Assembly: GCA_027021185.1 (NCBI GenBank)
Contig: JALUUU010000199.1
Coordinates: 1 to 7,462 of the forward strand
Direction of reading: 5' to 3'
DNA: 7,462 nt
Source: an archaeon
GTDB lineage: Archaea; Hydrothermarchaeota; Hydrothermarchaeia; Hydrothermarchaeales; JALUUU01
Shown here: piece after piece, positions 1-5,169 of the stretch
Layout: the number at the start of each line of letters is the position of its first letter
Position numbering within the stretch: the stretch's first letter is position 1
Position numbers and translations under genes: made by a program
Notes under the pieces: model-generated
What the model saw: only the letters and a program-made list of their open reading frames with translations
What the model was told of the DNA's origin: nothing
Databases searched by the model: none

Positions 1-1
1 C

Positions 2-349
2 ATTGGCTGGCTCATGGGGGCTGGGATGGGAATAATAGTCTTCGCGGGCTTAATATACGGCTTCCTCGTGGTGGCCGACTCAGCCATATACAAGGCGGGG
101 TTATCTGAGATTATTCCAGGTAAACACCTCTCCCTGGGGCTGGCGGTTCAGTCGGCCCTCGGCTTCGGCGCCGCAATATTCTCCCCCAAGATCTTCGGGA
201 TCATCCTGGACATGACGAATCCCGCCGCCCAGATCCAGACGGTGTGGGGATGGGCCTTCATGAGCCTCGGGGCAGGGGGCATCCTGAGCCCCATAAGCTT
301 TGCCATCCTTTATTATCTGAACATGAGAAAAAGCCTGAGCACGGGCTAG
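2..349 (+). CDS. MFS transporter, C-terminal fragment (5' end outside window)
   Basis: The reading frame is open from the first base, so this is the tail of a gene that starts upstream; the ATG at 14 is probably internal. The visible part is about 115 residues and reads as the last helices of a 12-helix major facilitator permease. One hydrophobic segment runs from about residue 5 to 25 (counted from the ATG at 14), one from about 39 to 65 with the Gly/Ala-rich stretch ALGFGAAIFSPKIFGIILD, and a last one from about 77 to 101. A short basic tail (NMRKSLSTG) follows. The substrate cannot be read from this fragment. The stop codon overlaps the stop of fwdA on the other strand by 4 bases (CTAG), so the two genes converge with no space for separate terminators. 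There is no evidence for a functional link to its neighbours. Confidence 0.8.
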   Translation: MGWLMGAGMGIIVFAGLIYGFLVVADSAIYKAGLSEIIPGKHLSLGLAVQSALGFGAAIFSPKIFGIILDMTNPAAQIQTVWGWAFMSLGAGGILSPISFAILYYLNMRKSLSTG

Positions 350-2037
350 ACCTGAGGATTCATGCGAACCGGGTTTCTCAGCTCTTTTGAGAGGACTGGG
401 TAATTCGTGAGGGTGAAGGAGTAGAACTTCCTGAAGAAATAGTCAAGCTCCTTCAACAGTTCTCTCTCATAGTCCTGGTCCCGCCGGGGGCTCACCCAGA
501 AGGTGTTCCCGAAGCGTTCTCTGGCGACTTCCCCATCCTTCACGAGGACTTCCCCTCCCTTAATGGTGTAAGCGGCCTTGGAAAACCTCCTCTCTATTTC
601 TATGTATTTTCTGCCATCTATTTCCTCAGGGTTGATGTCGTATACAGACACGTCCCCACTTGCGCCCGGGCCGAGATGTCCCTTGGTCTTCTCCAGCCCC
701 AGGGCCCTGGCGGGGGCCGCCCTCGTAGCTACGGCGATGTCGTGGAGGGTGTACTCCCTTTCTATGGAGGGGAGCTCAGTCCTTTCCCTGGCGGCGGGGT
801 GAACCCTCTCTAGGGTTCTCTCTCTGTACTCCCTGCTCATGAGCCAGGCGAAGAGTCGGGGATATCTGAAGAATGGTCCCGCGTTTGGGTGATCAGTGGT
901 TATCATGACCTTCCAGGGATCTTTTATCAGCAGGGGCAGCTCCAGCCCTATGGCCCACTGAACGCTGCTGGCGCTCATCTTTGGGGAGTATACGAAGGGG
1001 GTGATCCCCATAGCCGTCTCCACCTCAATGTTGCCGTTGGTCCATTTCAGATGGGTCAGGGACTGGAGATAGTACTCCATGGGCCCGTCGGCGGTCATGG
1101 TGGTGGTAGAGTCCAGGGTCACGCTCCCGGTGTCTATAGTAACGTTATCGGACCTGTTCACCTCCTCGGCCACTTCCCTGGCCTCGGAGCATATGGTACT
1201 CCAGTCACTTCCGCCGTAGCAGTAAAACTGGAGATGGGTCATGTGGAGAAGCTGGCGTCTCTTGCCTCGTCCCCTGGGAATCCTAAGGGTTTCCAGGGCC
1301 GTGATATAGTTCCCCGGCCTTCCCAGGTTTATGGTGTGGAGGTGCAGGGAGTGGGGCAGGTTGAGGTACTCGTTTATCTCTATGAGCCCGGATATCAGCT
1401 CCTTCGGGGTTATCTCGAAGTTCGGGATAGGATCATCCAGGCTCCTAACGTCTCCGCCCCACCCCCAGGCTTCAGTACCCCCTGGGTTGACTAGCTTCAG
1501 GGCGTAAGCCTTAGTGGCCTCCATTAGCCAAGCAACGTAGGCGGCGCATTTTTCCAGGTCCCCGTTCTTTATGTACCGCATTATAAACCAGTTGCCGTCG
1601 CACAGCACAAAGGCGCCTTTATCCACCATGGGGAGGTCGTTGAACTCCGCGTGGGTGTGCTTGGCGAACATAGGAGGCATGGCTGGTGTAAACAGGGTTG
1701 TGTAGCCCATCTCGGCGTAGAGGTAGCCGGTGAGGAAAGTGGTGGGTATTGAGAACCCTGTCCCGGAGCGCGTCCGCCTCCCCTTAGGGGACACGAATCG
1801 GGTATGGTCCTCTGGTCTAAGCATCCTGCCCGCATTCACTTTCCCACCGGCGACATGGGTGTGAGGATCTATGCCCCCGGGCATAACCGTCTTCCCGGAG
1901 ACATCTATTACCTTGGCCTTTCTTTCTTCCAGGCTCTCAACTATAATGCCGTCTTTTATGCAGATATCTGCCCTTTCCCCGGCTATTCCGTTGAGGGGAT
2001 CAAAAACATAACCGTTTTTCAGAATCAGGCTCTTCAT
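346..2037 (-). CDS. fwdA: Formylmethanofuran dehydrogenase subunit A (FwdA/FmdA)
   Basis: A 563-residue amidohydrolase-fold protein, the usual full length for FwdA. In the Fwd/Fmd complex this cytoplasmic subunit reversibly joins formate, made from CO2 at the Mo/W site of FwdB, to methanofuran. The dinuclear metal site is intact by motif: HTH at residues 59-61 (DPHTHVAGGKVNAG), the lysine expected to be carboxylated at K181 (ALKLVNPGG), His at 232/234 (HLHTINLGRPG), His265 and His268 (HMTHLQFYCYGG), and Asp382 (TTDHPNAGPF). The ATG overlaps the stop of the upstream F420/ferredoxin fusion gene as ATGA. No Shine-Dalgarno sequence precedes it, so translation is probably coupled to that gene. No fwdB, C or D is adjacent, which is unusual because these genes are often clustered. 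The family assignment is firm; the direction of flux in the cell is not visible here. Confidence 0.96.
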   Translation of the reverse strand: MKSLILKNGYVFDPLNGIAGERADICIKDGIIVESLEERKAKVIDVSGKTVMPGGIDPHTHVAGGKVNAGRMLRPEDHTRFVSPKGRRTRSGTGFSIPTTFLTGYLYAEMGYTTLFTPAMPPMFAKHTHAEFNDLPMVDKGAFVLCDGNWFIMRYIKNGDLEKCAAYVAWLMEATKAYALKLVNPGGTEAWGWGGDVRSLDDPIPNFEITPKELISGLIEINEYLNLPHSLHLHTINLGRPGNYITALETLRIPRGRGKRRQLLHMTHLQFYCYGGSDWSTICSEAREVAEEVNRSDNVTIDTGSVTLDSTTTMTADGPMEYYLQSLTHLKWTNGNIEVETAMGITPFVYSPKMSASSVQWAIGLELPLLIKDPWKVMITTDHPNAGPFFRYPRLFAWLMSREYRERTLERVHPAARERTELPSIEREYTLHDIAVATRAAPARALGLEKTKGHLGPGASGDVSVYDINPEEIDGRKYIEIERRFSKAAYTIKGGEVLVKDGEVARERFGNTFWVSPRRDQDYERELLKELDYFFRKFYSFTLTNYPVLSKELRNPVRMNPQV

Positions 2038-3347
2038 GGGAGGGGACTCGACACTCCTAGATCTGTAACGCTATTACTCTCTGGGAAATGATTGATCCGT
2101 TTCAGGGCTGTCTTGACCTTGGATTTAGCCAGCCTCCTGATCAGGGCTTTGTCATCGTCGTCGAGAGGCGTTGCCTCTACAAGGCCCTCGGAGATGACTA
2201 GGTTGAGCATCTTCTCAGCCCTCGAGGACCTGACTATGACAGTTGAAAAGGCTCCGGGGGAGCCCACCGAGCCCACAGAGAAATCGGAGAGCTTGGAGGT
2301 GAAATCTGAGCAGAAATTGCAGCCCTCTCGTTTGTGTTCTAGCAGCTCATTTAGAGGTATCCTATGGCTCCCCCGGGAAGCCTTAACCGTGAAAAATTTG
2401 CCCTTTATATCGAGCTTATCCACCCTGGAGAGGGTTGTGCCGGTGCGCCTCTCCACCAGCTTCTTTACTCCTTGGTAGTAGAAATTCCCCTTGCAGAAAA
2501 GCCCGATGCTCAGGGCGATTATATTGCAATAGCCAAGGTCCTCTGAGGAGGACGTGTAAAGCTTAAGCAGGCCCTCTATCTGGCAGGGTAATCCGACGAC
2601 CGCAACCCTCTTGAACCCTTCTTCCTTGGCTTTCTTCAGCATCTGAAGGCAGCCGCTGTTAGAGTACTTGCTCCCGGCGGTCTCGTAAAGCTCCTCCGGA
2701 GAAGCGGCTAATACTGCCTCTGCCCTCCATGGTTCGTCTTCTCGTTCCCCCGTAACCACGGCAGCGTCTATTATTCCCTTCTCCAGGAGATGGGCCAGCA
2801 AAACCGTGACGAATCCTCCGTCCTGGGCTCTCGGCGGTGCCTCTGCTGCCCTTATCTTGAATCCCTGCCTGATGTGGCCCAGGGTGTCCCACATTTTAAA
2901 AGAGAACAAATCAACGTTCTCCTCCGGGTTCCTGGGGCAGTGAAGCAGGCAGTAACCGCAGTTGGTGCACTCACCGGTCAAAACAGGATACTCATCCATT
3001 TCTATGGCGTCTTCTGGGCAGGCTGAGACGCATCCACCGCACCCTGAGCATATCCCCCTGGATATTACAGCCTTTTCCAGGGATGAGAACCCGTGTTCAT
3101 CAGGGTATGTCACCGCCCCAGCGGGGCAGACGTCTCGACATGTTTTGCAGGGCTTAGACAGGGATCGGATGCATATTCTCTCGTCGAGAAAGACCCCGCC
3201 GCCCTCCCCGATTACCAATGCGGCCTCTCTTCTGGGTCCAAAACCCCCCTTAGAGTCTATTCCCCTCGAGGCGTTTCCAGGGCATGCGATGACGCAGTTG
3301 CCGCATCCATTGCATAATTGGTGGTTTATCAGCACACTTTTTTTCAT
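2034..3347 (-). CDS. Polyferredoxin-FrhB fusion: F420-type flavoprotein with four N-terminal [4Fe-4S] motifs
   Basis: 437 residues in two parts. Residues 1-140 carry four cysteine sets: C12-C15-C18-C22 (CNGCGNCVIACP, FwdF/FwdG-like), C59-C67-C70-C74 (odd C-x7-C-x2-C-x3-CP spacing), C100-C103-C106-C110 and C127-C130-C133-C137. Residues 150-410 match the FrhB/FdhB family: QDGGFVTVLLAHLLEKGIID (175-194), AGSKYSNSG (224-232), VGLPCQIEGL (251-260) and C343-NF-C346 with a following DFSVGSVG, the typical family iron-sulfur site. FrhB proteins bind FAD and pass electrons between F420 and iron-sulfur centres. The gene is first in an operon with fwdA (ATGA overlap), so the natural reading is an F420-linked electron adaptor for formylmethanofuran dehydrogenase. 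The operon position is seen; the partnership is inferred. It could instead serve another F420-dependent reductase. The ATG at 3347 has no clear Shine-Dalgarno sequence and lies about 12 nt from the predicted transcript start. Confidence 0.88.
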   Translation of the reverse strand: MKKSVLINHQLCNGCGNCVIACPGNASRGIDSKGGFGPRREAALVIGEGGGVFLDERICIRSLSKPCKTCRDVCPAGAVTYPDEHGFSSLEKAVISRGICSGCGGCVSACPEDAIEMDEYPVLTGECTNCGYCLLHCPRNPEENVDLFSFKMWDTLGHIRQGFKIRAAEAPPRAQDGGFVTVLLAHLLEKGIIDAAVVTGEREDEPWRAEAVLAASPEELYETAGSKYSNSGCLQMLKKAKEEGFKRVAVVGLPCQIEGLLKLYTSSSEDLGYCNIIALSIGLFCKGNFYYQGVKKLVERRTGTTLSRVDKLDIKGKFFTVKASRGSHRIPLNELLEHKREGCNFCSDFTSKLSDFSVGSVGSPGAFSTVIVRSSRAEKMLNLVISEGLVEATPLDDDDKALIRRLAKSKVKTALKRINHFPESNSVTDLGVSSPLP

Positions 3348-3382
3348 GGATACATCGCCATTATAACTATAGCATTTTTTTA

Positions 3383-3397
3383 TATTTAAAAATTTCT
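3383..3397 (-). promoter_or_regulatory. BRE-TATA promoter of the fusion-fwdA operon
   Basis: On the minus strand AGAAAT (3397-3392) is followed after one base by TTTAAATA (3390-3383), a canonical archaeal BRE plus TATA box. Using the spacing of the ferredoxin promoter in the same region (31 nt from TATA start to first base), transcription should begin near 3359. That gives a leader of about 12 nt before the ATG at 3347. Confidence 0.6.
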
Positions 3398-3407
3398 ACT
3401 TATACTT

Positions 3408-3420
3408 AAATATCATATTT
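3408..3420. promoter_or_regulatory. Inverted repeat AAATAT-C-ATATTT
   Basis: Perfect 6-bp arms around a single C, placed upstream of the BRE of the minus-strand promoter and well upstream of the ferredoxin promoter. The location suits a regulator site, but the A+T-rich setting makes chance palindromes common. Function is not shown. Confidence 0.25.
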
Positions 3421-3454
3421 TACTATAACCCCGTAGAAGGGGGCTTTACTTAAA

Positions 3455-3471
3455 GATAATCTCTAATTATC
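3455..3471. promoter_or_regulatory. Inverted repeat GATAAT-N5-ATTATC
   Basis: Perfect 6-bp arms separated by CTCTA. The element ends 3 bp before the BRE of the ferredoxin promoter, so a bound dimer would sit directly beside TFB. This is a position where archaeal activators commonly bind. It is a candidate operator only; no second copy of this exact repeat was seen. Confidence 0.3.
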
Positions 3472-3474
3472 AAT

Positions 3475-3489
3475 AGAAATATTTATATA
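3475..3489 (+). promoter_or_regulatory. BRE-TATA promoter of the ferredoxin gene
   Basis: AGAAAT (3475-3480), one base, then TTTATATA (3482-3489). The hexamer, the one-base gap and the octamer copy the design of the divergent promoter at 3397-3383. The TATA centre is about 27 bp upstream of the ATG at 3513, the distance expected if transcription starts on or next to the start codon, so the mRNA is probably leaderless. Confidence 0.7.
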
Positions 3490-3512
3490 AATAAAAATCA
3501 TACAATCGACTC

Positions 3513-3791
3513 ATGAACTTCTATCTGCTGGTGACGGAAGAGCTCTGCCTTGGATGTGGCAATTGTGTTGCTGTCTGCCCTGTGAATTCTCTACATTTTT
3601 ATGACGGAAAAATAAGGACTCTGCAGTGCCTTGACGGTGCAGCGGTTACTACAGATCTATCGAGATGCAACGGATGCGGGTTGTGTCTCAGTGTCTGTCC
3701 GTCTAGGGCCCTGAGCATGGTGGTGCGTCAAAGCCCTGTGGGGACAGTTAATTTTGAAATCAGAGGCGTTCCTAGAAGCAGGACTTTATAA
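3513..3791 (+). CDS. Small dicluster [4Fe-4S] ferredoxin (FwdG/FwdF-like)
   Basis: 92 residues with two classical cluster motifs: C12-C15-C18-C22 (LCLGCGNCVAVCPVN) and C52-C55-C58-C62 (RCNGCGLCLSVCPSRAL), plus an unpaired C39 between them. There is no signal peptide or membrane helix, so this is a soluble cytoplasmic electron carrier. The first motif has the same residue numbering and nearly the same wording as the N-terminus of the divergently transcribed fusion protein (LCNGCGNCVIACPGN). This suggests paralogy and a shared redox partner such as a formylmethanofuran dehydrogenase complex. About 28 residues follow the second cluster without a recognised motif. The ATG is preceded by a BRE-TATA element at leaderless distance and by no Shine-Dalgarno sequence. 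It lies 40 bp from the convergent regulator gene. The ferredoxin call is firm; the Fwd link is inferred from context. Confidence 0.88.
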   Translation: MNFYLLVTEELCLGCGNCVAVCPVNSLHFYDGKIRTLQCLDGAAVTTDLSRCNGCGLCLSVCPSRALSMVVRQSPVGTVNFEIRGVPRSRTL

Positions 3792-3831
3792 TGCTGTCCT
3801 CCTCCCTTGAGCCCCTGAAGAGTAAAACTTC

Positions 3832-4536
3832 TTAAGGAAGTGAGCAGATCTTTCCCTTCAGATATATCTGGCCGATGCTGTTCAGGTTCACCCTAAGGTT
3901 CTTACCGACTTTCTCTGTTTCCACAAGGCCTGCTTCCCTCAGGGCCCTTATGTGGTGACAAATCCTGGCTCTCTCGTTGTTGAATGCCGTGGTGTTTTTC
4001 TTAAGATGGGGCCTCATCTTGTTTATTAATTCGTCCAGAGAGTCTACTCCCTTGCCGAGGAGGGCTTCCAGGATTTCAATCTGCTCGGGAGGGATTTCCT
4101 TCAGAGGGAAAGGACTAATCAGCTGCACCTTCGGTAGTTTGTCTTTGCCGCACTTAGAGACCGTCGTATAAAGCGTCGCCTTGGTTGCCAGGGCCGCTAT
4201 GTAGCAGGCTATCCCTACGTTGCTTGTGGAGCAGGAGGCGTTTATCATGACCTCTCTGTTGTTTTTTCTCTCATTGTTTATCATGTCCACTAGCTTCAGA
4301 GCTATCTCAAAGACATCGTTGGTCTCTAGCTCCAGGATCTCCACTTCGGCGAAGCCCCTTAAGGCGTCGTCAATGGCTCTGGCTGTTTTGACGATGAGGT
4401 TTTTCTCCAGGGTATCGTCGAATCCTACTAGTAAAACGGCTTTATGGACTAAGTGCTGCTTCAGTCCCTGCAGTATCCTGTCTTTGCTCGTGCCCGTGGG
4501 AATTATGTGGGTTACTTGCTTCAGGTCCGCTATCAT
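3832..4536 (-). CDS. CARF-like/winged-helix transcriptional regulator (HFX_2341/DUF6293 type)
   Basis: 234 residues from the chosen start. The N-terminal half resembles the Rossmann-like CARF domain: THIIPTGTSKDRILQGL as first strand and helix, AVLLVGFDDT as second strand, then MINASCSTSNVGIACYIAAL where ligand-binding members usually have a Gly/Thr-rich NxTGGTK-like loop. The last 75 residues (from about HLKKNTTAFNNERARICHHI onward, then REAGLVETEKVGKNLRVNL) form a winged helix-turn-helix. Known family members bind nucleotide-type ligands and act as DNA-binding switches, often but not always beside CRISPR loci; none is seen here. An in-frame ATG lies 15 bp upstream at 4551. I prefer 4536 because the TATA box at 4570-4563 predicts a transcript start near 4539, downstream of the 4551 codon. 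It is divergent from a membrane protein gene, with a palindrome between them. The regulator call is good; ligand and targets are unknown. Confidence 0.75.
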   Translation of the reverse strand: MIADLKQVTHIIPTGTSKDRILQGLKQHLVHKAVLLVGFDDTLEKNLIVKTARAIDDALRGFAEVEILELETNDVFEIALKLVDMINNERKNNREVMINASCSTSNVGIACYIAALATKATLYTTVSKCGKDKLPKVQLISPFPLKEIPPEQIEILEALLGKGVDSLDELINKMRPHLKKNTTAFNNERARICHHIRALREAGLVETEKVGKNLRVNLNSIGQIYLKGKICSLP

Positions 4537-4562
4537 ACTTAACCCCCTCATTCTTTATGTTA

Positions 4563-4576
4563 TATATAAACTTTAT
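4563..4576 (-). promoter_or_regulatory. BRE-TATA promoter of the CARF-like regulator
   Basis: On the minus strand ATAAAG (4576-4571) directly precedes TTTATATA (4570-4563). The predicted start of transcription, about 31 nt from the first TATA base, is near 4539. This leaves at most a few bases before the ATG at 4536 and argues against the ATG at 4551. Confidence 0.55.
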
Positions 4577-4579
4577 TAT
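4566..4579 (+). promoter_or_regulatory. Probable promoter of the DUF4352-like gene
   Basis: The purine-rich ATAAAC (4566-4571) is followed by TTTATTAT (4572-4579). The first TATA base is 30 bp upstream of the ATG at 4602, the same leaderless spacing as the ferredoxin gene. The box is less canonical than the others, and TTATATATAA at 4560-4569 is an alternative with a short leader. It overlaps the divergent promoter, so the two genes probably compete for or share transcription factors. Confidence 0.4.
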
Positions 4580-4588
4580 GATATCATA
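4577..4588. promoter_or_regulatory. 12-bp perfect palindrome TATGATATCATA, candidate operator
   Basis: Perfect dyad centred between 4582 and 4583 in the 65-bp space between the regulator start and the membrane protein gene. It begins one base beyond the BRE of the regulator promoter and lies between TATA box and start site of the plus-strand gene. Binding there could block the latter and modulate the former. The neighbouring winged-helix protein is the obvious candidate to bind it. Inference from position and symmetry only. Confidence 0.4.
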
Positions 4589-4601
4589 CAAATTAGTATA
4601 A

Positions 4602-5168
4602 ATGAAACGTTCAATCTTGAGGGGATTGATTTTATTTTCTATTCTCGTTATATTTTTCTTACTATATAAAGAATACGGTTTTGGAGGCGACGAACTGAAT
4701 ACTCAGGGATATACCGTTAAAGTATCTGAGGTAAGGGTGGACCACATAGTTGTTCAGCGTCCTTTGGCGGTTCACGAGTTCTCCGAAGGCGTGTTTATAG
4801 ACGAAGGAGAGGGGTACGAGACTCTGTCAGCCGGCCCCGGATACAAATTCGTGCTCCTGTATTTAATAATAGAGAACAAGGAGGACAAGCCCCTCCACCT
4901 CCTCGGCCGAGATTCCAAGGTTGTGGTGGGAAGCGACGGGGAGACCTACCTCCCGGGCCTTGCATCCAGGAAGTCGAGGAATTCAACCGCCATAGAGATC
5001 AAGAACCACTACTACGAGCAGCTGGTGAGTCTCCAGACGTTAGCACCAAAGGAGAAAATGGGGGGATGGGTCATCTTCGAGATACCCGAAGACGTTGAGC
5101 CGGTAGTTTTCCAGTGGTACAGCGACTTTACGAGAGATGACCCTTCTTTCACCGTAGACCTCAAGTAG
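4602..5168 (+). CDS. Membrane-anchored DUF4352-like protein
   Basis: 188 residues. The N-terminus MKRSILRGLILFSILVIFF is a basic start plus one hydrophobic helix (about 5-22), with no lipobox cysteine or clear cleavage site. A signal anchor with the rest of the protein outside the membrane is likely. The remainder is strand-rich and resembles the telokin-like/DUF4352 fold: YKFVLLYLIIENKEDKPLHL (a beta strand ending in the typical ENK.DKPL turn), then SDGETYLPGL, and a late LAPKEKMGGWVIFEIPEDVE, which matches the usual 'PGE..G.vvFeVP' region. Proteins of this type are extracytoplasmic and of mostly unknown role. The gene is divergent from the CARF-like regulator across 65 bp, so it may be its target. 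Its stop is 1 nt from the convergent stress-protein gene. The start is supported by a TATA-like box 30 bp upstream; there is no Shine-Dalgarno sequence. Confidence 0.72.
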   Translation: MKRSILRGLILFSILVIFFLLYKEYGFGGDELNTQGYTVKVSEVRVDHIVVQRPLAVHEFSEGVFIDEGEGYETLSAGPGYKFVLLYLIIENKEDKPLHLLGRDSKVVVGSDGETYLPGLASRKSRNSTAIEIKNHYYEQLVSLQTLAPKEKMGGWVIFEIPEDVEPVVFQWYSDFTRDDPSFTVDLK

Positions 5169-5169
5169 C

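Noticed and set aside
889..1494. A 201-codon plus-strand open frame opposite fwdA
   Set aside because: It is a shadow of the conserved fwdA coding sequence in G+C-rich DNA; its translation shows no family features and fwdA is intact on the other strand.
3805..3837. Stem-loop between the ferredoxin and regulator stops (CCTTGA/TTAAGG with inner GAAG/CTTC)
   Set aside because: No T-rich tract follows on either strand, the stem is broken by a 6-base bulge, and it runs into a stop codon; not enough for a terminator call.
4537..4551. Upstream ATG of the CARF-like regulator
   Set aside because: Only 19 bp from the first TATA base, so probably not transcribed. The GAGGGGG after it resembles a ribosome site for the next ATG, which also favours 4536. 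The evidence is moderate, not decisive.
4220..4669. Plus-strand frame running from inside the regulator gene across its promoter
   Set aside because: It crosses the A+T-rich divergent promoter and both start codons, and its translation is low-complexity Ser/Phe/Ile-rich antisense sequence.
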